NCBI GenBank assembly: GCA_000934455.1
Contig: KN883003.1
Span: 167,624 to 190,413 of the forward strand
Length of the DNA: 22,790 nt
DNA from: Apostichopus parvimensis
Taxonomy: Eukaryota; Echinodermata; Holothuroidea; Aspidochirotida; Stichopodidae
Direction of reading: 5' to 3'
Below are positions 1 to 10,483 of this stretch, one piece after another. Under the pieces are notes generated by a model, which was not told the DNA's origin, did not search any database, and saw nothing but the letters and a program-made list of their open reading frames with translations. Position numbers and translations under genes: made by a program. Numbering within the stretch: the first letter of the stretch is position 1; the number at the start of each line of letters is the position of its first letter.

Positions 1-1942
1 TATCTCACAATAGCTATAGCTCAGCTGAAAGCTTTCAGCTGTGCTGAAAAGAAGATGTACAGTATGATACCAAAATATTCCATGGTTCAGGTATACCACT
101 GTCAATGATATTATCATAATGTACCAATTCTCTTTCTTTACCTATTTTTCTTTGTTTTCCATAAATTTGTACCTGTCATACAACTTAACATTGCCATTAA
201 TATTTTTAATCATAACGGCTCCAGCCTGTCAGCTCTGCAGACTTAGTTTGTATTTGAAGGCAGGTACATAAATATCGCTGACATTGGTAAATACCCGATC
301 CAGTAAATTTTCTGGGCTTGTTGGAACAGCCTCATGTAAACCTCCCATCCCACGGAACCCACCCTATACCTCCAACCCCCACGTGGACCTTACAAGTTTT
401 GCACAATTTCCATGCTGTTATAATTTTGAACATCTCGAAATATTATGTCGTATCCATATTTTTGGCAAGGGGCTATTCAACCTGCTAGCTATACCTGGAT
501 GCACATTGTAAAAAGCTTTGTAGAACACCAAAGACTAATCTACCCAGGTTCTTTTGCTTCGCTTTATATTAATATTGCTGTTGTACAAGATTGATGAAAC
601 GAGAGTGTAATGATCTACCGGTTCCAGTATAACAAAAGCAATCGTTGGCCTAGTCAGCTGTATTGAACCCTCGTGATAAAACACCGTCATGTATGCAGCG
701 TAAAATGGAGATTTGAGAAACTAAAATAAGGAAAGGACACAACCGAGAAAATTTCCAAATAAATTTGCGATAGTTACCGACAGGGCTTCACCATTTGTCG
801 AAAGTTTAAAAATGTACGTATGTGTTAAAATATACACGTTTCAATTCTTTCCAATGGAAGAGAGAACCTTAATTAAGGCAAATTGGTTTGCTGGTGGCAA
901 CCATTTTGATGGCTATGGAAATGCCTCGACTTCTCTCAGGGAGGCCTCTCGAAGGGTACTGTACGGACACCTCGACTTGAAGGACTTTTTTGTATAATAT
1001 GGATGTGGTATACGTAACTACATATTGCATGCGTGCATGTAGTTGCTCCTTCATCCAAGGCTGTGCACACGAATATATAGTTACTACTGTATGCTGTATA
1101 CTAAGTGTAATATTGCTTGTAATGAAGATTTTGACTAGGTAGACCTATTGTTTACAGTGTTGGGGTTTGATCAATACTGATTGCACAAATCAACTGCAAA
1201 GGAAAAGAACAAATTTGCTTATTCCAAAATTAGAACTGTACTGTAGCTTAAGGCAATTCTCATTAGGATTCTTGCACAAGATCACAATACTGTTTTAACA
1301 GGTAGGATGGTGCCTACAAGAAACAGAGTACTATGTATTTATCAGTGTGAGTTATGTATAGACTCACTGTCTGCCAGGTTGTACAGAATATACCTACATC
1401 AAAATAGCGAGTATGGATGAAATATGTGGGTTGGATTACACGCCGGTCACAACTGTCTCAAAGAAAGGAAGTCTGATCGTGAATGATGCATTTTGGGAAG
1501 ATATAACAACACACAGAACATCATGGTCTTTCATTTCAGCTCTAAGTCATTTTTTGTGAGGAAGTGGTTGGATTCCGTCAATTTTCAGTTGGTGTTGCTG
1601 CCACTGAACATTTAGGAGTTGAAAGAAAGAATGAACTAAACACGTAACTTGCAGAAATCGTTTGTAATGTTAAAAGACCTCAGACCTTGCACCTACAGTA
1701 CTTGTTGACTATAAGACATATCCAGCAATTTAAGGGAAAGAACATATGTACATGTACACTGTAATCTAATTCTACATACAGCTTTAAAAAACTGACTGAT
1801 TGGCTCAACAGATTGTGATAAATACTGTACTAATAAATAAGAACACAGACTTCATTTTAAAACCAAAACAACAATACAAAATGTTTGCCCAAAAGGTAAT
1901 GAGGGCAGTATTGAACAACTTAGCATGCATAGACCTGGCTAA
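1..1942. other. No gene seen; AT-rich intron or flank
   Basis: Frames are short and interrupted, and none has splice signals with coding character. Motifs such as TACATGTA and TACTGTA recur. The SSBP LisH exons, with their Trp-rich motif, were looked for and not found. Confidence 0.5.
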
Positions 1943-1960
1943 GTCACTTTGGCTATTGAG

Positions 1961-2080
1961 TACAACGTGTCTTTACGAGTTGATGTGTTGGATGAATCTA
2001 ACCGTTTATTACCGACTAAGATCTGCGTCATTATTGCCGAATTTGCAATCCGCGGACCCCTGCACAATTCTGCAAGGTCG
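1961..2080 (+). other. Unrecognised exon-like block, 120 bp
   Basis: The segment between TATTGAG (AG at 1959-1960) and the donor AGGTCG|gtaaga is open for 40 codons in phase 0. It reads YNVSLRVDVLDESNRLLPTK and then ICVIIAEFAIRGP and on to NSARS. It holds about nine CpGs in 120 bp, against very few nearby. The acceptor is only moderate. The minus strand is also open here behind a decent acceptor ending CCTTGCAG near 2075, so strand is uncertain. It does not match the LisH part of SSBP. It could be an exon of an overlapping gene, an alternative exon, or a relic of another coding sequence. Confidence 0.3.
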
Positions 2081-3289
2081 GTAAGAGTGACTCCATGGTC
2101 ATCGCTTTTGTGGAAACCAAACAGGATTTTATTCTGGTGTCATTCACTGGTTGCTCTACAGATAACGATATTAGAATTTGTTAGAGGGTCACACAGTTCC
2201 GCAGCATCTTGTGTTATGAAAGAATACAGTACTAGCTGTTTTAGAGTTTTTTTAAATTTATTTCACAAGGATAATTAAAGCACTGTGCATGTTGGTAGTT
2301 GGTACAGTATTGCTACGAAAGTCTTCAAGAAATTAAGATACTATGTACTGTAGCTGCTGTCAAGAAGAGATGGTGTATGTTGAACACAATATTTAAGAAC
2401 AACGTAAAGTCTGTCTGCAGTATGCTCAATTGGTCTAGATGTATCTTTGTTGCAAAAATGGTAGGAAATACAATGTCAGGAAAAGCAAGTAATATCTAGG
2501 ATTGTATGCTTCAATCTTAGTTTCGACTAGGAAAACATGAAATCTCACTTGCCACTCTCCATGTACCATAAAACAACTACAACACAGTCGGTCTACCATT
2601 TAGTGACACTTTAGTTGCTAATTGGTGAGATTTATTGTCCACAGGATGGTACCCACACCTACTGTATGACAGTAGTGTTGGTATTGGCAAATTGGATCCA
2701 CTATCATTTGCCATGCTACTATCTAACTTTCATTACACATACATAGTATACAGTATATGCAATCTCTGGGAATAAGCTAATTGTTCATATACTGTAGTAT
2801 GTGTCCCAGTTCGGAAAGCTCTGAACTTGTAAAAGTACTATGTCACCTGTATACAACACTGCTATGTATACAACTTCACACTCTGTATGTAGCAATCCGT
2901 TTTGCTTAACGTTTTGTAATTGGGATACCTAATAAATTATTCCCTGGATCTATGAGATATGAATCGAAAAAACTAAGAATCTAGTATTCATTGTCAGTAT
3001 TGTACAGTTTCATATTCGTTGTGTATAAATACACATTTTGTACATTAGTTTGTGCTGAAGATACATCTTATACAAGGTTGTGTGAGTCAGAAATACCGCT
3101 GACCTAAATGTGGCTCTATGTTAAAGAGTCTGTCTTGCTTTCTGATCTGGTTCTCACTTCCTTGTCTGTTCCAGTCAAAGGAACCAGATTATGAATTCTT
3201 ACTTCCGTATTTATAACACTGACAATACTGTTTGTAGGTCTCCGTGGACACAAATTGGATGAGAATCCGGCAGTCGTTGTTTCATCTGT
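2081..3289. other. No gene seen upstream of the first SSBP exon in the window
   Basis: AT-rich sequence with TACTGTA-type motifs. No exon or named repeat recognised. Most likely SSBP intron. Confidence 0.5.
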
Positions 3290-3304
3290 CCCCCCCCCCC
3301 CCCC
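3290..3304. repeat. C15 homopolymer
   Basis: A pure run of 15 C ends 60 bp before the SSBP exon at 3365. It overlaps the outer part of the acceptor region, so its length could vary between individuals and affect splicing. Confidence 0.9.
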
Positions 3305-3364
3305 GTCCAGGTCCATAGTTCTGAATCATGTCTGATTTTCCTTGTTTCCGTTGTTCTGTTACAG

Positions 3365-3466
3365 AGTGCGGCAGGACCGAACTCAGTCATGGGCCAGATG
3401 CCTCCCACAGATGGAATGCCAGGAGGTCCGCCCCCTAGCGGACCTGTACCACCAGGTTTCTTTCAG
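3365..3466 (+). CDS. SSBP3: SSBP2/3/4 (Ssdp) family transcription cofactor, internal exon a
   Basis: This is an internal coding exon of a single-stranded DNA-binding protein family member. The family works in the nucleus as a stabilising partner of LIM-domain-binding protein (LDB/Chip) in transcription complexes. The exon is 34 codons, phase 0 at both ends. It begins Ser-Ala-Ala-Gly-Pro-Asn and contains MPPTDGMPGG, then ends PVPPGFFQ. This matches the linker that follows the LisH domain in vertebrate SSBP proteins, where an NDGMPGG...PPGFFQ stretch precedes an intron. The acceptor is TTCTGTTACAG behind a pyrimidine-rich stretch and the donor is CAG|gtacgc. The insert PPPSGPV makes this linker slightly longer than the vertebrate one as I remember it. 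The upstream LisH exons are not in the preceding 3.3 kb. Family identity is secure. The choice among SSBP2, 3 and 4 is not, because an invertebrate probably has a single co-orthologue. Confidence 0.9.
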
Positions 3467-3514
3467 GTACGCTGAAGCTGGGGTTTGTAGAACTTTGCAA
3501 AGGGAAACAGCGAT

Positions 3515-3668
3515 AAGTTGAGCACTCTGAAAAATACAAGAAATGCTCTATTGTGGTCGAATGATATATATATATTACTAGGTTTTCCTTACAAGTGTGT
3601 GGCACCACCACGATCAAAATACGAAGCATAATTTATAAAAGGAGTCCACCATGTTGACTGCATTCTGG
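3515..3668. repeat. Diverged dispersed repeat, copy 1
   Basis: This copy is collinear with 6243-6396. Shared blocks include AAGAAAT..T.T..TGTGGT, GTTTTCCTT, CATAAT.TATAAA and CATGTTGACTGCAT.CTG (with ATGTTGACTGCAT exact). By eye identity is roughly two thirds, with small indels. It begins about 50 bp after the SSBP exon at 3365-3466. Family unknown. Confidence 0.55.
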
Positions 3669-3821
3669 TGGGATCTTACCCTTCATCCTCTTCTAATAAT
3701 ATCCATTATCTACTAATCCCCTTACATCTATCTCTTTGTGTTCACCATGCTCATTAACCTGTCTGTATTATGTGCATGTTTTTTGTCCCTTCTGTTACTG
3801 TTACTTGTCATTTAGCCTTTG

Positions 3822-3960
3822 AAGAAGATCCTGCTAGGATTGAAACGTCAGGCCAACTTACTTTTACACATATTCTTACACAGGCTCTCTAGTGGATAAG
3901 CAGTTTGCTAACAGTTTTATTTTATTTCAATATCCATTGTTGTTTGGATATAAATGTACA
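3822..3960. repeat. Interspersed-repeat tail with hairpin and GAAACGTC motif
   Basis: The string GAAGAAG, then the hairpin ATCCT-GCT-AGGAT, then TGAAACGTCAGGCCAAC has the form of a conserved tail motif that recurs in many animal repeats. I associate it with tails of retroelements, possibly Penelope-like. It is followed by CACAGGCTCTCTAGTGGATAAGCAG. No reverse transcriptase frame is present, so this would be a short truncated copy. The family assignment is tentative. Confidence 0.4.
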
Positions 3961-4048
3961 TGTGATAGTTGATGTTAAGCATACTGTCTTTGTGTGTTCC
4001 TCTTCTCCCCCATTTCAGACATTTTCCTGCTGGTTGTTTTGTATTTGG

Positions 4049-4064
4049 ATATATATATATATAT
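4049..4064. repeat. (AT)8 dinucleotide repeat
   Basis: Eight perfect AT units. A similar shorter TA run occurs at about 3563-3573. Confidence 0.85.
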
Positions 4065-6242
4065 GAATGGTACAGTTCAACACAGACATGTGGCTTGTAC
4101 CTCTCATGAGACTCTTGTAAGACGGTCTGGTTGAATGCCAGATACCGATTGTTAACTTAATTTTCAATTTCTAAGCTATCAAATTCAACTTTGGGAGTTG
4201 AATGTCTTTCAAGGCCAAAAGAGTTCATTATACGTTTGACATTAAAGTTCACTGTGTTACATTGCCCTTTGTTTAAGTGTACATAGGGAAATGGATGTAG
4301 GCCAGTGAACTATTTCTCACAGAGAGAGGGTTCAAGTTACCAAGTGACATGGTTGAGGGCGCCAAATTGAAATTGCACTTGACTATTTCTGGATAAGATG
4401 TCCCTGGATGAATTACGATGGTAGCTCCTAAAGTGTAAATGTATATGAACTTCACACTTTGTATGTGGTTCCAACTTATTACGGACATAAAAAGTGCCTA
4501 TAGATGTACAGGGTACAGTCGATATTCTCATAACTGTGAAAATTTATTTATGTGGCGAGGAATCACTAAGCCTTCTTGGCTTTATGGTTTTAAGCACTTT
4601 CATGTTACAGCAAGTGGCTGTACCTTTAAAATTCTAGACCCGTCAACTATATCGGATCCTGTTAAATCCTGCAACGTTTATAGGTTACACATAGAGAATA
4701 TCACCAAGACCCACCACGTATTACAATATCCCACTCAGCTTCTCCCAAGATATTTGACATACTGACTGGACAAACTTCCTGGTGATTTTGATAGACCCAT
4801 AATCTTTTCGACTTCTAATCCACTGTAACACATCATCCTCTCATACAAGAAACCACTTACTGCAGGGATCATTTTTTTTTTAAGGAATCATTGTTTTATT
4901 TACTTCAGAGTGTCGCCTTATTGACCATGTCAACAAGGACATAAATTATGAAAAGTGAAGGCTACATGTTTACTTTTCGTTCGGAATTACATTGGTTAAT
5001 TACTTAATAGACCAATATTTGGCTAATATTTGAAGCCTGGAAGAATGTTTTCCTTGTGAAGTTGGCATCAAACACAGCCATGGGGATATTTATAGAACTC
5101 AATTTGTTTAAATAGCAATTATTATTTTGTGATGGAACAATTCAAACTGGGCAAATCCCACAAACCCTTTATTGATCATGTGTTAATTTGCACTGCTGAG
5201 CCAGACAATATGTGGGTGGTACTTTCATTCATAATAGGACACAAACTTTCTCAGAAATTGCAGATTGAAAAAAAATGTTGAATTCTATGTTTAAATAGCA
5301 AACCACCATGCATCTAGTGTACAATGAATCAGATGTGGTGCTTTGTGATTACCCATCAATTTATTTTGATGTGAGCAGTTTACATGTTCAGATTTTTGCA
5401 GTACTTATCACTGTGGACTGGTTTCACTGAGAGAAACAAACTCTTTTGGGTCATAAAAGAACTAAATAGTTACCAGTGCAAGGGATAGTTAGGCTGTTTA
5501 CTTCAAAGACATGAAAATTTCCTCAGGTAAAACTTATCACATATTCTGGTTTATTTCATACCCTATATATGTGTGCTACCATCCACATGGGCAAGTGATT
5601 AGGCTGTTACAATATTATGCTAAGTTCCATTTTTTTTTCTGTTTCCTTTTCAAGTCAAGGAAAATGCAAGAAATATGCAAGAAATAAGACATTTTGTGTG
5701 CAAAGTTTTCATCAGTTTTTTTTTAAATGTTTTGGCTTCACTGTCTTGTTTTTGGCTTCATTATCACCGTAATGGATCACAAAAAGTCAATTTTGCCAAA
5801 GCCTTGTAGAGAAATACTTCAGTATGCGTTCATTGTACAGTAAGCTAGAGTCTTGTCTTCCTCTCATTTATCAAGAAAATGTACTACTGCTTATCATAAG
5901 AGAGAAAGAAATATACTGTAACCAAAGACCAATGGCTGACATAGCTTATACAGGTTATAGTACACCGTATTCTCTGTGATTAGCGCATGTTTGTCATTGT
6001 CGAGTGTAAAATATGGATTCCAGTTTTTTTCTTCAAGAAATTGAGCCTTAAACCCGACAGTAAAATAGGATGGAAAATTAACTAGAGACATTTGATCCTC
6101 AATGTTATCATCATTGCATTACAGCAATATGTATGTACTGTATGTTCATAATTTTTACAAAGTTTTTAGTAACTATCCAAATATTAAAATCTTGAATCCA
6201 TCTTAAAGGTCTGTCCATATTTTTTAATAGCAACATGTTTGC
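4065..6242. other. Intronic, no gene seen
   Basis: Scattered short frames without plausible splice borders. Short direct repeats (ATGCAAGAAAT twice near 5664-5685) and T runs only. Confidence 0.5.
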
Positions 6243-6396
6243 ATGTAGTTGCTCTGACAATATAAGAAATACTTTACTGTGGTTCAATGTGATAATGTAC
6301 ATGTACGTTTTCCTTTCAAATTTTAACATTCAAAATGGAAAGCTTTGCATCAGTCATAATCTATAAAGTGTCAACTATGTTGACTGCATACTGTTT
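6243..6396. repeat. Diverged dispersed repeat, copy 2
   Basis: This is the second copy of the element at 3515-3668, in the same orientation. The best-kept portion is 6355-6393 (CATAATCTATAAA...ATGTTGACTGCATACTG). The flanks differ from those of copy 1, so the unit appears to end near 6396. Confidence 0.55.
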
Positions 6397-6868
6397 GCGT
6401 TTGAAATCTGGCCATTTTTTCTCCGCCCTCCCCTCATCCCCCCTTCCCCCTACCCTGATATTCAGACAATTTTTTAGTGTGACTATAATATGCACATGTA
6501 TCCAAAAGTCTTTGTATATGATCTAGAGGCTTTTTTGGCTGTTCACAGTATGTAATGCCAATATTGTTATATTGTATGCGTTGTTGTACCGGTTCACTAT
6601 TTTCTACACTAGTCTACTAATAGTCAGGATAATTGTGGAGTATTTTGTTAGTGCAATATAAAATTGAAAGGCATGGTTCAAAGAACAATTATGTGACAAA
6701 GAAGAACCCAATACTACCTGCTTAGCATAATGGTTTATTGTTCCCCGGGTTTTGTACTCGGAATAGTTGAACGGAGAAAACAATGTGTCTGCACTATTGG
6801 GGGGTTATTTAGGAAAATTTATGACGTGAGTCTTTCTTTCCCATGCCAATAATAGCATATTCTATGAT

Positions 6869-7054
6869 ATGATCTGTGCCTTAATATTCATGCCTGTCAT
6901 GGTAACCATTCTTCCAAACTTACCTGACACCTCAACAAAAGCAAGTTTGCTGTACTCTGTCTACAGTGATGAGGGCAACTTTTCAGCACTGACCAATCCT
7001 GGTGAACCAGCTGCTCCCTTCATGGCTACCGCCCATCTCGTCCCCCAAGAATGA
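6869..7054. other. Coding-like patch of uncertain strand
   Basis: The plus frame from an ATG at 6869 is open for 61 codons and includes SALTNPGEPAAPFMATAHLV. The minus strand has a strong donor GTGTCAG|gtaagt (exon side ending at 6924) preceded by an open, codon-like stretch TEYSKLAFVEVSG behind a pyrimidine-rich AG. Composition is richer in GC than its neighbours. No family is recognised. It may be a decayed or antisense exon, or chance. Confidence 0.2.
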
Positions 7055-7077
7055 TTAGTTCAGTGTTTCTTGTTACA

Positions 7078-7105
7078 GGATTGGTCAATCTGGATTGGTC
7101 AATCT
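7078..7105. repeat. Perfect 14-bp tandem duplication
   Basis: GGATTGGTCAATCT occurs twice head to tail (7078-7091, 7092-7105) with no mismatch. Each unit contains ATTGG, the reverse of CCAAT. Confidence 0.85.
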
Positions 7106-7261
7106 ATTACTCTTGACCATCTGTGTCAGAATTGCTTCTTAAGAGAAAAGAAAAAAAAATGGAATAACAAAATAATTCATGTTTTACATTGTTTTATGAA
7201 TTTTGATTAACTTTTATAACCAATAGTGTGTTTGAAAATAGTGTTTTTGAAAATACAGTAG

Positions 7262-7278
7262 GGTGTTTCAGAAACACC
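7262..7278. repeat. 17-bp palindrome
   Basis: GGTGTTTC-A-GAAACACC is a perfect dyad of 8-bp arms around a single A. Confidence 0.7.
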
Positions 7279-7611
7279 AGGTCGATAGATTGTGGCTAAT
7301 GGTAGGTTAAATGTTCCAAAAAGTTTCAGAAGAAGCCCCCAACTTTTTTATTTTCAGGAACGCATGGATATTCATACAGTTTACACTTGGGGCTACTAGG
7401 TGTAGTGGGCTAGTGAGTAGTGGGTCATTTGGGATGTTCGGTGACTTGAGGTTGCGAGTCCATGTTAGGATATCATTGTTAGGTCATTATTCCACACCAT
7501 CTGAAGTAATAGGAATACTTTGCTTCCTCCCCTACCTGTCTCCTCATTATGTCTGTACTCTTGCTCTACCGTGGTTCTGTGTCTAACTAGAGTAATTATG
7601 CCAGAGTAATT

Positions 7612-7645
7612 ATTCCAAAGTGGGCGGAGTCCCTTCATTGGACGC
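7612..7645. promoter_or_regulatory. GC-box-like and inverted CCAAT-like pair
   Basis: GTGGGCGGAGTC is followed within about 10 bp by CATTGGACG (ATTGG, the reverse of CCAAT). This resembles a TATA-less promoter arrangement and sits just before the CpG-rich segment 7690-8130. No downstream exon is identified, so this is weak. Confidence 0.2.
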
Positions 7646-7689
7646 AGTGGGCAGAAGTTAGTAGGCTCCATCAATTGAGGAATGTCTAT

Positions 7690-8130
7690 TAAAGTACAGT
7701 AGGTAGGAGGTATGCAATATCGTCGCTCCTAAATTTACGAAACCAGACATTTTTCAAGAAGCTACGAAAAAATATGGTTCCCATTAATCACTAGAAACTT
7801 ATGTGAAAACTTATTATCTAAAGAAGAAAGGACCTCCCGTAAATTGTTGATTTGTGTAGGGTCCTAGATATATCCAACCATTTCATGAGTTATTTCCAAC
7901 GACTTTGGTCACAAAATCCCAATATGTGCAAGTAGTGTCCAAAAGTCGTAAACTTATACAGCGGGCGGGTTTGTGATAAATGCATTAGAAATACTACATA
8001 CACAGTACGTACCGGAAAGGTATCAACTTATTTTCGTGAACATGTCGAAGATTTTATTGGGAGTCACGTCGCGAATGTTGCTTTAACAATTAATAGGCTC
8101 GTAGGTGGCTAGCAGCGATGCCTTCATGTA
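7690..8130. other. CpG-enriched intronic segment
   Basis: CpG dinucleotides are frequent here (for example ATCGTCGCTCC, GCGGGCGGG, CACGTCGCGAATG, AGCAGCGATGCC), in contrast with the flanks. No frame of useful length is open. It could be an enhancer, an alternative promoter or a younger insertion. Confidence 0.3.
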
Positions 8131-8620
8131 GGCCCCTGGAAACAGCACTACAGGAAGCAGAGGGGATTCTTTGAAGCAAAAAGAGAAAAAAAAAGGGTGA
8201 TCATAGAAGAATTATCAAGGAAGTACTAATATGTGTAGTTTGCTCCTAGTGTAAGGCAGCATGTACTTCTCTCATTAGTTATATAATCAGACATTTGTCC
8301 GTGCATGTGCGCGGCGTGTATATATTTCACTCTGGGTTTAATTCCCAGTCTTCGTAATACTGAAGTATTAGATAAGACCAGACGTGCCTGTAAATTCAGT
8401 CTACATCAGGAAATCCGTGACTGAAGCAACACATGGCATTTTCCAGTGCATTCTCAATTCTTGAAACCTATCTTATGTCAAGAAGACACGTAGGCAAAAT
8501 TTGAAACCGAAAGAAAAATTTTTCAGAATGTTTTCTGTAGTTATTAACCCTCCCAACTGTTTGGAAAGTTATTTGAACATTAACCAGAACAATGTTACTA
8601 AGTACTAAGCTTCCAAACAA

Positions 8621-8660
8621 AAAATAAATAAATAAATAAAATAAATAAATAAAAAATAAA
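8621..8660. repeat. (TAAA)n microsatellite
   Basis: About nine imperfect TAAA units with two A-rich interruptions. Simple-sequence DNA. Confidence 0.9.
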
Positions 8661-8958
8661 AGATTGACATGGGCAATGGCAGGGGATATGGCTTTTAGAG
8701 AAGATTCTGTGTAAGAGCAGCAGTGATTAGCTTGCATATCTGTTAAAATTTGAGAGTTTATTTAGCTCAATTCGCATCTATAGCCAGTGGCGCTTATTCC
8801 CATAGCATTGTGCGTATAGATCGGTCTGAACTATCTATCTGTAAACAACAAAAAACTGTCACCTAATTTCGTTATCCTTATGAAAATTGTCCAAATTGTT
8901 GCCCGTAGCATTGACTTGATTAATGTTTATAGCACACAAAAAAAGCAAAGCAAGTGGA

Positions 8959-9143
8959 AGGTCATTTAAGGTCAAGGCAGTTGCAAGTTATGAAATCCTT
9001 AAAAAGTAAAATTCCCCACTAAGGGTATTTCAACTTATATATCTGGATGAAAACTGGTGACTGTGGTTTGGTTTGTTGGTACAGATGTGCAAAAGACGTG
9101 CAAGTATAAGAGGTCAAAGGTTGTGTAAGGTCATTTAATGTCA
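8959..9143. promoter_or_regulatory. Cluster of AGGTCA half-sites (DR4, DR1, DR4-like)
   Basis: A perfect DR4 (AGGTCA-TTTA-AGGTCA, 8959-8974) is followed by a DR1-like pair (AGGTCA-A-AGGTTG, 9111-9123) and an imperfect DR4 (AGGTCA-TTTA-ATGTCA, 9128-9143). The two DR4 copies share the TTTA spacer. Such spacings are known binding layouts for nuclear receptor dimers. It may be an intronic enhancer, or part of a repeat family carrying these motifs. Confidence 0.4.
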
Positions 9144-9183
9144 AATATATCTTCAAAGAGAGGGCCAGCTGTCTAAATCTGAC

Positions 9184-9219
9184 TAGTTGTTAACAGCTGT
9201 TAAGAGTTGTTAACAACTA
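9184..9219. repeat. 12-bp inverted repeat, hairpin
   Basis: Perfect arms TAGTTGTTAACA (9184-9195) and TGTTAACAACTA (9208-9219) enclose a 12-nt loop. Each arm contains GTTAAC. It could be a small hairpin or a paired factor site; no transposon features flank it. Confidence 0.7.
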
Positions 9220-10454
9220 ATCAGTTGGTATTTGGGGTTAAAGAAAGTGCATGGGAGGGAATCTCCCTGCCAGTATTGTCTCATCACTGATGTGGAAACG
9301 GTCTTACTTTGCAGATTTGCTAATTGTCAAAACATTTTCTTAAGAAGAGACTGTATGCCTGGTTTTGTTTTATAATCACTTTGAACAAGTTGTTAAAAGG
9401 AAATGTCTGAACAGAGATCTGTTCCATGATACTCAATTGAGAATTTGAGATGAAAGAGTTTATTCCCAAAATTCTGAATTTTTTTAAGTACAGGGAATCT
9501 TCACAGCTCTATTTCAGCAAACATTCCCAAATGCATGATCAGGTTTCAAGCATAAATTAACAAGGTGATTAAAATGTTAAAGTTAAGCTTTCAAGGACAT
9601 TTGCAGTTTGACATACATATCACAGCAAAATGGCAGTTTCTGACTGCAGACCATTAATGGTACTGTGAGTTGATCACTATGTCATTAGCATACAGTATAT
9701 ACAATTTCATTTGCTATTTTTGTAGTAGAGATCTATGGATATACTTTCAAAGTTTTCAAGTGAAATGAATTGTTGTCAAGTACCTTCACTCGTGTTTTCT
9801 AAAGTTCTTTTTTTCATTCCACCAAAATTCTGAAAGTGGAACCTTGAAATACATAGTAAACCACCCAGCACATTTGTACACAAGTTCGCCCAGTGTGTCC
9901 GCGTGCTTGTGAGCACTTCCGTGCGATAGTGTTGCTATGATTCAGAGATCTGTAAACAGCTAGTTCAGATTTACATACACTAGGACCGATATAACCGAGC
10001 TTCCTCAAGTGTTGCTATCTTATTGTTATCATTAATGATACATTTTTTTTTCTGACTTTTTTTTCTGACTAGTTCATTTCTTCCGTTTGCTAAAATTTGA
10101 TGACCAATCGCGAAAAGATTTGTTTCAGACGTGATACAAGTAAAGCACCTACCGTACATTATTACTGCCCTTATTCATTGCTTCGTAAGAGTTCTTTTGT
10201 TTGGTTTCAACTACCATCTGGAATGATACTGTAAGTGATGAAGATCACTATGGATTCTATGTAATGTAAGACAGTGCTTACAATGTCGTATAATAAAGTC
10301 TTCGTCTTTTGACGAAACGCTTGCTTCGATAACCATTGTCTCAATAGTATTACTGTGCTTTTATAGATGTGTACTACTCTGCTTTTACATGGAATTATAC
10401 ATGTAAACTTGGTTCCCTGGAATAGTTTGAATGTAGTAACTGGTCTTAGTGAGC

Positions 10455-10483
10455 AAAAAAAGAGAAAAAAAGAAGAAGAAGAG
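10455..10483. repeat. A/GAA-rich simple repeat
   Basis: AAAAAA, AGAG and then about four GAA units form a short purine microsatellite. Confidence 0.8.

Noticed and set aside
4439..4765. Plus-strand open frame of 108 codons
   Set aside because: No family resemblance, no splice context and no compositional change against the flanks.
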